Source: Azospirillum fermentarium
GTDB lineage: Bacteria; Pseudomonadota; Alphaproteobacteria; Azospirillales; Azospirillaceae
Assembly (NCBI RefSeq): GCF_025961205.1
Contig: NZ_JAOQNH010000001.1
Location: 1,574,001 to 1,638,000, forward strand
Length of the DNA: 64,000 bases
Direction of reading: 5' to 3'
Below the pieces are notes generated by a model that was not told the origin of the DNA, did not search any database, and was given only the letters and a program-made list of their open reading frames with translations. Of the stretch, positions 55,361 through 64,000 are shown one piece after another (the stretch's first letter is position 1; every line of letters starts with the position of its first letter). The translations under genes were made by a program, and so were the position numbers.

Positions 55361-56875
55361 TCAGTTCCGCGCCGCTTCCGCCCGCACGGCTTCTTCCGCC
55401 GCGCGGATCAGCGCCTGCGCCTTGTTCACAGTCTCCTGATACTCGGCCTCGGGGTCGCTGTCGGCGACCACGCCGCCGCCGGCCTGCACCACCATGGTGC
55501 CGTCCTTGATGACCGCGGTGCGCAGCGCGATGCAGGTGTCCATGGCCCCCGACGCACCGAAATAGCCGATGCAGCCGGCATAGATGCCGCGGCGGGTCTT
55601 TTCCAGCTCGTCGATGATCTCCATCGCCCGCACCTTGGGCGCGCCCGACACGGTGCCGGCGGGGAAGCCGGCGGCCAGAGCGTCCAGCGTGTCGTGGGCG
55701 GGGTCGAGTTCCCCTTCCACGTTGGAGACGATGTGCATCACGTGGCTGTAGAACTCCACCACCATCTTGTGGGTCACGCGCACGGTGCCGACCTTGGCCA
55801 CCCGGCCCACGTCGTTGCGGCCCAGGTCCAGCAGCATCAGGTGCTCGGCCAGTTCCTTGGGATCGGCCAGCAGATCGTCCACCATCGCCTGATCCTCTTC
55901 CGGCGTGGCGCCGCGCTTGCGGGTGCCGGCGATGGGGCGGATGGTGATCTTCCCGTCGCGCACCCGCACCAGGATTTCCGGCGACGAGCCGACGATGGAC
56001 AACTCGCCGAAATCCAGATGGAACAGGAACGGCGACGGGTTCAGCCGGCGCAGCGCCCGATAGAGCGCCAGCGGCGACAGGGTGAAGGGAATGCGGATGC
56101 GCTGGGACGGCACCACCTGGAAGATGTCGCCGGCGCGGATGTACTCCTTCGCCCGCTCCACGATGGCGTGATACTCCTCGCGCGTGGTGTTGGAGGTCTG
56201 GGGTAGGGGCAGCGTGCCGTCCACCCGCGGCTCGCGGCGCAAGGGGAGCGGGCGGCCCAGATCGGCCACGGCGTCGGCCAGCCGTTCCGACGCGCGGGCA
56301 TAAGCCGCGGTGGCGTCCACCCCGGCCTCGGGCCATACGGGGGTGACCAGCGTCACCGAATCGGTCTGGGAATCGAAGATGGCGACGATGGACGGGCGGG
56401 TCAGGATGGCGTCGGGCACGCCCAGTTCATCGGGGTTGCCGTCGGGCAGCCGTTCCATCAGCCGCACCATGTCGTACCCCAGATAGCCGAACAGGCCGGC
56501 GGCCATGGGCGGCAACTCCGCCGGCAGGTCGATGCGGCTTTCCGCCAGCAGCGCGCGCAGGGAATCCAGCGGGGGCAGGGGGCACGGCTCGTACCCGGCG
56601 GCGTCATAGAGCGCGCGGCGGTTCACCTCCACCTGCGACCGGCGGCAGCGCCAGACCAGATCGGGCTTGAAGCCGATGACGGAATAGCGGTCGCGCCGGG
56701 CGCCGGCCCCGCGCTCCGCCGATTCCAGCAGAAAGCCGAACGGACGCCCGTCCGCCAGCTTCAGATAGGCCGAAACCGGCGTTTCCAGATCGCTGACCAG
56801 CGTGGTCCAGACCACCTGCGGGCGGCCTTCGGCATAGGCGGCGGCGAAGGCGGAAAAATCGGGCAGAACCTTCAC
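55361..56875 (-). CDS. trpE: Anthranilate synthase component I
   Basis: A 504-residue chorismate-using enzyme, the first step of tryptophan synthesis, working with a TrpG amidotransferase. The feedback-inhibition motif LLESAE is near residue 50. The catalytic core has PSQRIRIPF, IVGSSPEILVRV, RPIAGTRKRGATPEED, HLMLLDLGRND, FPAGTVSGAPKVRAMEII and GCIGYFG. trpG, trpD and trpC do not follow: the gene ends at a terminator, which is unusual for related bacteria. No Trp-codon leader peptide was seen; ppiD lies 60 bases upstream on the same strand. Confidence 0.95.
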   Translation of the reverse strand: MKVLPDFSAFAAAYAEGRPQVVWTTLVSDLETPVSAYLKLADGRPFGFLLESAERGAGARRDRYSVIGFKPDLVWRCRRSQVEVNRRALYDAAGYEPCPLPPLDSLRALLAESRIDLPAELPPMAAGLFGYLGYDMVRLMERLPDGNPDELGVPDAILTRPSIVAIFDSQTDSVTLVTPVWPEAGVDATAAYARASERLADAVADLGRPLPLRREPRVDGTLPLPQTSNTTREEYHAIVERAKEYIRAGDIFQVVPSQRIRIPFTLSPLALYRALRRLNPSPFLFHLDFGELSIVGSSPEILVRVRDGKITIRPIAGTRKRGATPEEDQAMVDDLLADPKELAEHLMLLDLGRNDVGRVAKVGTVRVTHKMVVEFYSHVMHIVSNVEGELDPAHDTLDALAAGFPAGTVSGAPKVRAMEIIDELEKTRRGIYAGCIGYFGASGAMDTCIALRTAVIKDGTMVVQAGGGVVADSDPEAEYQETVNKAQALIRAAEEAVRAEAARN

Positions 56876-56935
56876 GGGACGAACTCCGGCCGGATGCGGC
56901 GGTGGGTGGTGGGAACGGGGCGGATCAGGGCGGTA

Positions 56936-58810
56936 TCAGGGGGCCGCGAACATCTGGGCGATGCGCTGGCGCTCGATGGTGACGGGGTAGCGCTGGCGCA
57001 GGGCCTCGGCGAACTGGGCGGCCAGATCGCTTTCCACGCCGCGGCTGACCTGGGTGGCCAGCGTGGCGGTGTCGGCGCCCGGGGCGGCGGGGTCGGCGGG
57101 CACGATCTCCTTCAGCCGGGCCACCACCTGGGCGCCGTCGGCAGCACCGGTCACCACGTCGTTGGGGGCCGCGGCGAACAGCTTGGCGACCAGATCGGCG
57201 GGCACGCCCTCCACGCTGGTGGCGTCGCGGGTGAAGGGGGCGGTCAGGGCGACGGTGCCGCCCGCGGCCTGGGCCAGGGCGCCGGCCTCACCCCCGGCCT
57301 TCAGCTTGTCGGCCAGGGCCGCCGCCGCCGCCGCGGTCTTCTTGGCCTGCTCGTCGGCGGTCCAGGCGGCCACCACGTCGGCGCGCACGCTGTCCAGCGG
57401 GCGGGGGGTGGCGGGGGTGACGCCGGTCACGTGCACGACGATGAAGGCACCTTCCTTCGTCTCGATCACATGGCTGGTCTTGCCGCCTTCCAGCGAAAAG
57501 GCGGTGCGGGCCACTTCGGCCACGGCGGGCACGCCGGTGATGGGGGCGCCGTCGGGGGTCTTGCCGTCGGCGGTGAGGGCGGGGATGGTGACCAGGGCCA
57601 CATCCTGCCCCTTCGCCACCTCTTCCAGCGACGCACCGCTGGCGAGCGCGTCGTCCACCTGCGTCTCGATCTTATAGAGGCGGTCGGCACCCTTTTCCCG
57701 GCGGATGTCGGCGGCCAAGCGGGCGCGCACGTCCTCCAGCGGCTTGACCGAACCGGGGATCACGTCGGTGACCTGCATCACGTACCAGCCGAAGGCGGTC
57801 TTGACCGGGGCGCCGGCCTTGCCCTTTTCCTGGGCGAAGGCGGCATCGCCGAGGTCCAGCACCTCCTGCTTGGTCACGTTGTCCAGGGACCGCACCTCCT
57901 CGCCCGCCGCCTTGGCGGCGTCGTCGAGGGAGCCGGCGGCTGTGGCGTCGGAAATGCTCTTGGCCTTGGCCTCGTCGTCCACCAGCACGAAGCGGATGGT
58001 GCGGCGTTCGGGCTGGCCGAATTCCGACGAGCGCTCGTCGTAGGCCGCGCGGATCTCCTCGTCGGAGACCTGAACGTCGCGGCCCGCGGCCTCCACGGTC
58101 AGGGGCAGAACGGTGACGGAGCGGAACTCCGGCGCGGTGTAGCGGGCGACGTTGGCGTCGTAATAGGCCTTCACCGCCGCATCGTCGGGGGTGCCGACGT
58201 CGCCGGCGGTGCTGTTGGGCAGGGTCACCACCTCCGCCACCCGCTTTTCCTCGTGATGGCGGTAGAGGGCATCGACCAGCGGCTTGGGCGCCGCCGCCCC
58301 GGCCACCACGGCCCCGGCCACCAGGCCGCGGCCGATCTCCTGCCGCAGGGCCGCGATGTAACCGTCTTCGGTCAGGCCGTTGTTGCGCAGAACGGCGCGG
58401 AAGCGGGTGGGGTCGAACTGCCCCGCCTCGTTGCGGAAGGCCGGTTCCTCGGCGATGCGCTGGCGCACGGTGTCCACGCCGACGCTAAGGCCCGCGTCCT
58501 TGGCGGCCAGATCGTAGAGCGCGCGCTGGACCAGCACGTTCACCGCCTGATCCACCAGACCGAACTGGCGGGCCTGCTCGGCGGTCAGGCTGGTGCCGAA
58601 CAGGGGGCGCAGCCGTTCCATCTGGCGGCGGAATTCCTGATCCAGTTCGGTGCGGCCGATCTCCATCGGGCCGACCTTGGCGACGGTGGAGGACTGGCCG
58701 CCGCTGCGGATCACGTCACCGATGCCCCAGACACCGAAGCTGAGGATCAGAACCACGAACAGGATCTTGACGATCCACGAGCCGGCGTAGGTACGGATGA
58801 ACTGAAGCAT
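56936..58810 (-). CDS. ppiD: PpiD-like periplasmic peptidyl-prolyl isomerase
   Basis: A 624-residue inner-membrane-anchored chaperone of the SurA/PpiD class. One N-terminal helix (IVKILFVVLILSFGVWGIGDVI) carries a periplasmic region: a SurA-N chaperone module (about 40-200), a parvulin domain (about 250-370, with FGWYVMQVTDVIPG) and a second PPIase-like C-terminal region. It assists folding of exported proteins at the Sec translocon. Its position upstream of trpE and divergent from tpiA is typical of alphaproteobacteria. Confidence 0.92.
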   Translation of the reverse strand: MLQFIRTYAGSWIVKILFVVLILSFGVWGIGDVIRSGGQSSTVAKVGPMEIGRTELDQEFRRQMERLRPLFGTSLTAEQARQFGLVDQAVNVLVQRALYDLAAKDAGLSVGVDTVRQRIAEEPAFRNEAGQFDPTRFRAVLRNNGLTEDGYIAALRQEIGRGLVAGAVVAGAAAPKPLVDALYRHHEEKRVAEVVTLPNSTAGDVGTPDDAAVKAYYDANVARYTAPEFRSVTVLPLTVEAAGRDVQVSDEEIRAAYDERSSEFGQPERRTIRFVLVDDEAKAKSISDATAAGSLDDAAKAAGEEVRSLDNVTKQEVLDLGDAAFAQEKGKAGAPVKTAFGWYVMQVTDVIPGSVKPLEDVRARLAADIRREKGADRLYKIETQVDDALASGASLEEVAKGQDVALVTIPALTADGKTPDGAPITGVPAVAEVARTAFSLEGGKTSHVIETKEGAFIVVHVTGVTPATPRPLDSVRADVVAAWTADEQAKKTAAAAAALADKLKAGGEAGALAQAAGGTVALTAPFTRDATSVEGVPADLVAKLFAAAPNDVVTGAADGAQVVARLKEIVPADPAAPGADTATLATQVSRGVESDLAAQFAEALRQRYPVTIERQRIAQMFAAP

Positions 58811-59128
58811 GGTATCCGGTCAGGCAAGGAAAAGGGCCGCGCCAGGGGCTGACGGTCGGGCGGCATCATAAAAGCGCCGCCGGGGGGCGGCAACCGTCCG
58901 TTTTGTCCATGTGCGCGGGGGCGCGCCCGTTTGCCACACCGTCTCCATGCTCCACCGTCTCCATGCTCCCTCTCCCGCAGCCTCTCCTCTCCCCGGCGGG
59001 GCGGGGGGCGCCGCGGGGCGCCCGTCCGGGCGGGTGGAAATTGCCGTGGCGGGCTGATACACACGGGACACCGCCGGGCCGATGGCCCGCCGCAGGTGTG
59101 ATTCTCGATCTGGGAGGGAACGGAAACC
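58811..59128. promoter_or_regulatory. ppiD / tpiA divergent region
   Basis: These 318 bases carry the promoters of both genes but no ORF or RNA I can support. A perfect tandem duplication of 16 bases, CACCGTCTCCATGCTC, occupies 58937-58968. GC-rich palindromes follow at about 58998-59025. Confidence 0.5.
58937..58968. repeat. Perfect 16-base tandem duplication
   Basis: CACCGTCTCCATGCTC occurs twice without a spacer. This is probably a recent replication-slippage product upstream of tpiA. Confidence 0.85.
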
Positions 59129-59884
59129 ATGGCCGAACGCCGCAAGCTGATCGCCGGCAATTGGAAGATGAACGGGCTGAAGGCCGACGGGCTGGAACTG
59201 GCCTCCGATCTGGCCGGACGGCTGAAGGGGGCCGGTGCGGTCGCCTTCGACATGCTGGTGTGCCCGCCGTTCCCGCTGCTGTTCCCCGTGGGCGAGGCCA
59301 TCACCGATTCCCCCCTGGCGCTGGGCGGGCAGGACTGCGCGCCCAAGCTGAGCGGCGCCCACACCGGCGACGTCAGCCCGCAGATGCTGAAGGATGCCGG
59401 CTGCTCCTTCGTGATTCTCGGCCATTCCGAACGGCGCCAGGACCACGGTGAAACCGACGCGGCGGTGAAGGCCAAGGCCGAAGCCGCCATCGGCCAGGGC
59501 CTCGTCGCCATCATCTGCGTCGGCGAGACCGAGGCCCAGCGTGAAGCCGGCCAGGCCGAAGCGGTGGTGGGGGCCCAGGTGGCCGGATCGCTGCCGGCCG
59601 GCGCCAACGCCGCCACCGTGGTCATCGCGTACGAGCCGGTGTGGGCCATCGGCACCGGCAAGACCGCCACCCCGGCGGATGTGGCGGCCATGCACGGCTT
59701 CATCCGTGCCGAACTGGCCAAGGCGCTGGGCGACGCGGACGCGGTGCGCATCCTCTACGGCGGTTCGGTGAAGCCCGGCAACGCGGCGGAACTGATGTCC
59801 ACCGCCGACGTGGACGGGGCGCTGGTGGGCGGCGCTTCGCTCAAGGCTGACGATTTCTGGGCCATCGGCACCAGTTGCCGCTAG
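59129..59884 (+). CDS. tpiA: Triose-phosphate isomerase
   Basis: A 251-residue TIM-barrel enzyme that interconverts dihydroxyacetone phosphate and glyceraldehyde 3-phosphate. NWKMN (catalytic Lys, near 11-15), GHSERRQ (His electrophile), [11 protein letters not shown] (catalytic Glu) and [10 protein letters not shown] (phosphate loop) are all intact. Start ATG 59129 is preceded by GGGAGGGAACGG. It opens the conserved tpiA-secG-pyrG-kdsA order. Confidence 0.97.
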   Translation: MAERRKLIAGNWKMNGLKADGLELASDLAGRLKGAGAVAFDMLVCPPFPLLFPVGEAITDSPLALGGQDCAPKLSGAHTGDVSPQMLKDAGCSFVILGHSERRQDHGETDAAVKAKAEAAIGQGLVAIICVGETEAQREAGQAEAVVGAQVAGSLPAGANAATVVIAYEPVWAIGTGKTATPADVAAMHGFIRAELAKALGDADAVRILYGGSVKPGNAAELMSTADVDGALVGGASLKADDFWAIGTSCR

Positions 59885-59921
59885 CATCCGCGTGAGCCGC
59901 GCTTTATAACATGGCGGCTCA

Positions 59922-59965
59922 AGCGCGCCGGGGCCGTGACGGTCCCCGGCGCGCTCTCGGTTTTT
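59922..59965 (+). terminator. Intrinsic terminator after tpiA
   Basis: The stem AGCGCGCCGGGG / CCCCGGCGCGCT, with a 10-base loop, is followed by TCTCGGTTTTT. A second, smaller hairpin (GAGCCGC / GCGGCTC) lies just before it at 59894-59920. Confidence 0.8.
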
Positions 59966-60026
59966 GATGGGCCGGTTTCAAAATGAATAAGGCCGGATCC
60001 GGCCTGCGAGGGAAGGGTACAGGTCT

Positions 60027-60356
60027 ATGCACGCGGTGGTTCTCGTCATTCACCTGCTGATCGCGCTGGCCCTGGTCGGCGTCATCCTGATCCAGAAGTC
60101 GGAAGGCGGCGGCCTGGGCATCGGCGGCGGCACCATGGGCGGCATGATGTCGGCCCGCGGCACGGCCAACCTGCTGACCCGCACCACCGCCATCCTGGCG
60201 GCGTGCTTCATGGCGACCAGCATCGTCCTGGCGGTCATGGCGGGCAACACCGGGGCCCAGCGCCCGGCGTCGATCATCGATAGCATTCCGGCCCAGCCCG
60301 TGGCCCCGGCGGCTCCCGCCGCCCCGGCCCAGCCGGCGCCGCCCGTCGCGCAGTAA
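60027..60356 (+). CDS. secG: Preprotein translocase subunit SecG
   Basis: A 109-residue membrane protein of the SecYEG channel. Two helices are visible (VVLVIHLLIALALVGVILIQK and ATAILAACFMATSIVLAVMAG-like). Between them is the conserved cytoplasmic Gly-rich loop with SEGGGLGIGGG and the ARGTANLLTRTT motif. The Pro/Ala-rich tail is usual in alphaproteobacteria. Start ATG 60027 follows GGGAAGGGTACAGG. Confidence 0.95.
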   Translation: MHAVVLVIHLLIALALVGVILIQKSEGGGLGIGGGTMGGMMSARGTANLLTRTTAILAACFMATSIVLAVMAGNTGAQRPASIIDSIPAQPVAPAAPAAPAQPAPPVAQ

Positions 60357-60435
60357 CGGGCGTTCAAGGGACGTGGCCAGCCGCCCGGCAGCGATGGGGC
60401 GGACGTCCGGTTGATGAAACCGGCAAAAAGAACAA

Positions 60436-60474
60436 GAAAGAGGCGGCCGTATCCGAAGCCGCCTCTTTCCTTTT
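60436..60474 (+). terminator. Intrinsic terminator of secG
   Basis: The perfect stem GAAAGAGGCGGC / GCCGCCTCTTTC is followed by CTTTT. It shows that secG and pyrG are largely separate transcripts. Confidence 0.9.
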
Positions 60475-60580
60475 GATGGGGGCCGGACGATCGGCGCCCA
60501 TCAGCGGAATTCGGGATCGGTTCCCGGCCCCCATGCGTGGTGCCGGGTCTTCGGACGGAACATAGGGTCTTCGGACGAAC

Positions 60581-62212
60581 ATGACGCGGTACATCTTCAT
60601 CACCGGAGGCGTCGTCTCCTCGCTCGGCAAGGGTCTGGCTTCGGCGGCGCTGGGTGCCTGCCTTCAGGCGCGCGGCTACAAGGTCCGCCTGCGCAAGCTC
60701 GACCCCTACCTGAACGTCGATCCGGGGACCATGAGCCCCTATCAGCACGGCGAGGTGTACGTCACCGACGACGGGGCGGAAACCGACCTCGACCTCGGCC
60801 ATTACGAGCGCTTCACGGGCGTGGCAGCCCGCCGCAGCGACAACGTGACCACGGGCCGCATCTATTCCACCGTCATCGCCAAGGAACGCCGCGGCGACTA
60901 TCTGGGTGGAACGGTGCAGGTGATCCCCCACGTCACCGACCAGATCAAGGACTTCATCCGCGCCGACGTGACGGACGAGGACTTCATCCTGTGCGAGATC
61001 GGCGGTACGGTGGGCGACATCGAATCGCTGCCCTTCCTGGAGGCCATCCGCCAGTTCGGCAACGAGGTGGGGCCGGAACGGGCGCTGTTCGTCCATCTGA
61101 CGCTGCTGCCCTACATCCCCTCGGCGGGCGAGCTGAAGACCAAGCCGACCCAGCATTCCGTCAAGGAACTGCTGGGGGTGGGGATTCAGGCCAACATCCT
61201 GCTGTGCCGCGCCGACCGCCCGATCCCGGAGAACGAACGGCGCAAGATCGCGCTGTTCTGCAACATCCGGCCCGAGCGCGTCATCGCCGCCCTCGACGTG
61301 GACAGCATCTATCAGGTGCCGATCAGCTACCATGAAGAGGGTTTCGACACCCAGGTGCTGAGCTATTTCGGCCTGCCCACCGACAAGGAACCCGACCTGT
61401 CGCGCTGGCAGACCATCGTGGACCGCGTGCGCAAGCCCCAGGGCGAGGTGACCATCGCCGTGGTCGGCAAGTACACCAGCCTGCTGGACAGCTACAAGTC
61501 GCTGGCCGAGGCGCTGACCCACGGCGGCATCGCCAACAACGTGCGGGTCAAGCTCGACTGGATCGACTCGGAGATCTTCGAGGACGACGGCGAGGCGGTG
61601 CAGCGGCTGGAGCATGTGAACGGCATCCTGGTGCCGGGCGGCTTCGGGTCGCGCGGGACCGAGGGCAAGATCCTGGCCGCCAAGTTCGCCCGCGAACGCA
61701 AGATCCCCTATTTCGGCATCTGCTTCGGCATGCAGATGGCGGTGATCGAATCGGCGCGCAACATGGCCGGCATCGTTGACGCCGGTTCCACCGAACTTGG
61801 CCGTCCGGGCAACCCGGTGGTCGGCCTGATGACCGAGTGGGTGCGCGGCAACGCCCTGGAAACCCGCAACCAGGCGGGCGATCTGGGCGGCACCATGCGT
61901 CTGGGCGCCTATCCCGCCCGGCTGCTGGAAGGCTCCAAGGTGGCGGAGATCTACGGCTCGACCGAGATTTCCGAGCGTCACCGCCACCGTTATGAAGTGA
62001 ACGTGTATTACAAGGAGCGTCTGGAGTCGGTGGGCATGTGCTTCTCCGGCCTGTCGCCCGACGGCGAACTGCCGGAAATCGTCGAGATCCCGACGCATCC
62101 GTGGTTCATCGGCGTGCAGTTCCACCCGGAACTGAAGTCCAAGCCGTTCGACCCCCACCCCCTGTTCACGTCCTTCATCCGCGCGGCGATGGACCAGAGC
62201 CGTTTGGTCTAA
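60581..62212 (+). CDS. pyrG: CTP synthase
   Basis: A 543-residue enzyme that aminates UTP to CTP. The N-terminal synthetase domain starts [25 protein letters not shown] with its P-loop and has [14 protein letters not shown]. The C-terminal class I glutaminase domain has the nucleophile Cys in [12 protein letters not shown], the oxyanion motif PGGFGSRG, and the His/Glu pair in [12 protein letters not shown]. Full length and start are unambiguous. Confidence 0.97.
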   Translation: MTRYIFITGGVVSSLGKGLASAALGACLQARGYKVRLRKLDPYLNVDPGTMSPYQHGEVYVTDDGAETDLDLGHYERFTGVAARRSDNVTTGRIYSTVIAKERRGDYLGGTVQVIPHVTDQIKDFIRADVTDEDFILCEIGGTVGDIESLPFLEAIRQFGNEVGPERALFVHLTLLPYIPSAGELKTKPTQHSVKELLGVGIQANILLCRADRPIPENERRKIALFCNIRPERVIAALDVDSIYQVPISYHEEGFDTQVLSYFGLPTDKEPDLSRWQTIVDRVRKPQGEVTIAVVGKYTSLLDSYKSLAEALTHGGIANNVRVKLDWIDSEIFEDDGEAVQRLEHVNGILVPGGFGSRGTEGKILAAKFARERKIPYFGICFGMQMAVIESARNMAGIVDAGSTELGRPGNPVVGLMTEWVRGNALETRNQAGDLGGTMRLGAYPARLLEGSKVAEIYGSTEISERHRHRYEVNVYYKERLESVGMCFSGLSPDGELPEIVEIPTHPWFIGVQFHPELKSKPFDPHPLFTSFIRAAMDQSRLV

Positions 62213-62215
62213 AAT

Positions 62216-62284
62216 GACGGGATGCAAGGGCCTTCCGGCCCTTGCCGGGTGAGTGCGAGAGGGCGGCGCCCTCTCGCGTGTCTC
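62216..62284. repeat. Double-hairpin extragenic repeat, copy 2
   Basis: GGGATGCAAGGGCC-TTCC-GGCCCTTGCCGGG is followed by GCGAGAGGGC / GCCCTCTCGC. It lies between pyrG and kdsA and shares the first hairpin with 55301-55357. The second hairpin differs in sequence but not in layout. Confidence 0.6.
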
Positions 62285-62303
62285 TTTTCAGGAGCGTTCC
62301 TCC

Positions 62304-63128
62304 ATGCCCCACAGCGTCCAGATCGGTTCCCTGACCATCGCCAACGACCGCCCGTTCGTCCTGCTGGCCGGGCCTTGCGCCATGGAAAGCCGCGACCACG
62401 CGATGGAGATGGCCGCGGCCCTGCACGAGATGTGCAGCGCGCTGGGCATGGGCCTGATCTACAAGTCGTCGTTCGACAAGGCCAACCGCACGTCGATCGC
62501 GTCGGCCCGGGGCATCGGCCTGGAAAAGGCGCTGTCGGTGTTCGCCGAGGTGAAGGACCGCTTCGGCTGCCCGGTGGTGACCGACGTGCACGAGCCGCAC
62601 CAGTGCGCGGCGGTGGCGGAGGTGGTGGACGTGCTCCAGATCCCCGCCTTCCTGTGCCGCCAGACCGACCTGCTGGTGGCCGCCGCCGAGACGGGCCGGG
62701 CGGTGAACGTGAAGAAGGGGCAGTTCCTGGCCCCGTGGGACATGAAGCAGGTGCTGGCCAAGCTGCTGGCCGCCGGCAACGACCGGGTGATGCTGTGCGA
62801 GCGCGGCGCCAGCTTCGGGTACAACACGCTGGTGTCGGACATGCGGTCGCTGGCGATCATGGCCGAGACGGGGCACCCGGTGGTGTACGACGCCACCCAT
62901 TCGGTGCAGCAGCCGGGCGGGCAGGGCGCCACCTCGGGCGGGCAGCGGGAATTCGTGCCGGTGCTGGCGCGGGCGGCGGTTGCCGTGGGCGTGGCGGCGG
63001 TGTTCATGGAAACCCACCAGGATCCCGATTGCGCCCCGTCGGACGGGCCGAACATGATTCCGCTGCGGGAGATGCCGGCCCTGCTGGCGCGCCTGCAGGC
63101 GTTCGACCGGCTGGCGAAGGGACTGTAA
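62304..63128 (+). CDS. kdsA: 3-deoxy-D-manno-octulosonate 8-phosphate synthase
   Basis: A 274-residue KDO8P synthase joining phosphoenolpyruvate and arabinose 5-phosphate for the lipopolysaccharide core. The motifs [67 protein letters not shown] and [15 protein letters not shown] are all present. The Cys in GPC and in PDCAPSDGP suggests a metal-dependent enzyme. Start ATG 62304 follows AGGAG. Confidence 0.96.
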   Translation: MPHSVQIGSLTIANDRPFVLLAGPCAMESRDHAMEMAAALHEMCSALGMGLIYKSSFDKANRTSIASARGIGLEKALSVFAEVKDRFGCPVVTDVHEPHQCAAVAEVVDVLQIPAFLCRQTDLLVAAAETGRAVNVKKGQFLAPWDMKQVLAKLLAAGNDRVMLCERGASFGYNTLVSDMRSLAIMAETGHPVVYDATHSVQQPGGQGATSGGQREFVPVLARAAVAVGVAAVFMETHQDPDCAPSDGPNMIPLREMPALLARLQAFDRLAKGL

Positions 63129-63231
63129 GGGGAAAGCATTGAGGCCGGGATCGGTTCGCAAGCGCCGTTCCCGGTCTTTCCGTCTTGTTCCGCGACCGGC
63201 AAGGGGGCGGGTGAGGCGATGCCGCCCCCGG

Positions 63232-63768
63232 TTACGCCGGCTGTTCCTTCTCCGCCCCGTCCTCGGCGTTCTCGTCGCCGTCCCCGTCTTCGAAGGCGTC
63301 GCCAGCAACCTCCGGTCCCCATTGCTGGACCAGTTCCGATTTCTTCATGCGCAGCTCTTCCACCCGCTTTTCCGCGCTGCGGATCTCGGCGTTGGCCACC
63401 GCGGGCGGGATCCCGTAATAGAAGGCCCAGCCGAGGGCGGCGGCACCGTACATCACCAGCCATGTGACCGGGTTGGCCAGCATCTTCATGGCGATGCCCA
63501 TGCTGTGGCCCTGCTGCCAGAGCATGATCGCAAACGGCATGCAGCCGCAGAAATTCAGCCCCCCCACGATGATCGGCGCCGGCTTTTCCGGGTCGCGGTC
63601 GATCAGATAGGCGACGATGGTGGGAATCATGCCGACGCTGAAGATCATGGTTGTGGGCAGGACCACCAGGGCCGCCGGCAGCATCAGCAGCAGCAGGGTC
63701 AGCATCCGGCTGCGGCCCTTTTTCTTGGCCTTGCCCCCTTTCTTGTCCTTGGTCTTGGGCTTTGCCAT
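63232..63768 (-). CDS. Small membrane protein of unknown function
   Basis: A 178-residue protein. The very basic N-terminus (AKPKTKDKKGGKAKKKGRSR) precedes two hydrophobic helices (LTLLLLMLPAALVVLPTTMIFSVGM with IPTIVAYLI; later PVTWLVMYGAAALGWAFYYGI). A motif GGLNFCGCMPFAIMLW and an acidic C-terminal tail (GDGDENAEDGAEKE) follow. No known family. The next gene upstream on the same strand is also a membrane protein, 41 bases away, so an operon is likely. Confidence 0.78.
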   Translation of the reverse strand: MAKPKTKDKKGGKAKKKGRSRMLTLLLLMLPAALVVLPTTMIFSVGMIPTIVAYLIDRDPEKPAPIIVGGLNFCGCMPFAIMLWQQGHSMGIAMKMLANPVTWLVMYGAAALGWAFYYGIPPAVANAEIRSAEKRVEELRMKKSELVQQWGPEVAGDAFEDGDGDENAEDGAEKEQPA

Positions 63769-63809
63769 GATGGTCCGTCTGGTCGGCGTCCGTTTGGTCG
63801 GGCGGCGGG

Positions 63810-64000
63810 TTAAAGGGCGAAGTAGAGGATGATGCCGGCCACCAGAATGGTGGAAACCAGGCTGGAGGCGATGGCCGCCACCTGACGGCCCGAGGATTCG
63901 ATGATGCCGTCACGGTCGGCGATCATCTGGCGCAGTTTGTCGATCTCCGCATCGGCTTCGCGGTAGCTGATCTGGGCGGCTTCGAATTCCGCCTTGTCGC
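63810..64000 (-). CDS. C-terminal end of a tail-anchored coiled-coil protein (partial)
   Basis: The last 62 codons of a gene whose start lies beyond the window. The visible part is a charged helix (KAEFEAAQISYREADAEID, then KLRQMIADRDGIIESS) followed by one hydrophobic helix (AAIASSLVSTILVAGIILYFAL) and a stop at 63810. Codon use is that of the core genome. It resembles a cytoplasmic coiled coil anchored by its C-terminus. Confidence 0.7.
   Translation of the reverse strand, partial: DKAEFEAAQISYREADAEIDKLRQMIADRDGIIESSGRQVAAIASSLVSTILVAGIILYFAL

Overview
The window is about 70% GC chromosomal DNA of an alphaproteobacterium, most likely a diazotrophic member of the Rhodospirillales close to Azospirillum. 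The reasons are a NifA with the oxygen-sensitive alphaproteobacterial Cys pattern, the ybgF-tilS-ftsH and tpiA-secG-pyrG-kdsA gene orders, a second ClpP, and a large set of two-component proteins. The genus is an inference from gene content; no rRNA or tRNA gene was found. Gene density is high, and no IS element, integrase, phage or CRISPR array was seen.

Layout. 0-9.5 kb: OmpR-type regulator and histidine kinase; an MFS drug exporter; a GDT1/UPF0016 cation exporter behind a yybP-ykoY manganese riboswitch and a Fur-like palindrome; a bacteriohemerythrin; a divergent puuA/puuB-like pair for polyamine catabolism; a conserved gene of unknown function. 9.5-11.6 kb: a strikingly AT-rich island with two overlapping genes, the second a multi-pass membrane HExxH metalloprotease, preceded by a probable decayed ORF. 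11.7-16.6 kb: RND efflux pump and adaptor with a palindromic operator, then a truncated amidohydrolase-like ORF. 16.6-23 kb: glycosyltransferase, a ClpP paralogue with an altered catalytic triad, ybgF (cpoB), tilS, ftsH. 23-32 kb: a large hybrid kinase with Hpt domain, a Cys-rich small protein, an HRDC-like protein, a STAS + PP2C partner-switching pair, and small unknown, ferritin-like and unknown genes. 32-42 kb: hrpB, nifA, and a TetR-HlyD-ABC-permease exporter operon; mepA. 42-48.6 kb: methyltransferase, a deacetylase/GNAT/MltA cluster, rsmB, hutH. 48.8-55.3 kb: a type I secretion-like ABC/HlyD pair with a degenerate ATPase, a single-domain response regulator, and a divergent pair of Pro-rich proteins, one ending in a ParA-like ATPase. 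55.3-64 kb: trpE and ppiD on the minus strand, then tpiA, secG, pyrG, kdsA, and two membrane proteins, the last cut by the window end.

Most of the window is core housekeeping and envelope biology with signalling genes between. The best candidates for something new are the AT-rich protease island (10,047-11,574), the HTH-linker-ParA fusion with an internal start (53,545-55,248), the ABC transporter that lost its signature motif and catalytic Glu (48,850-50,598), and the triad-altered ClpP (17,718-18,353). The clearest regulatory finding is the Mn riboswitch at about 4,833-4,932.
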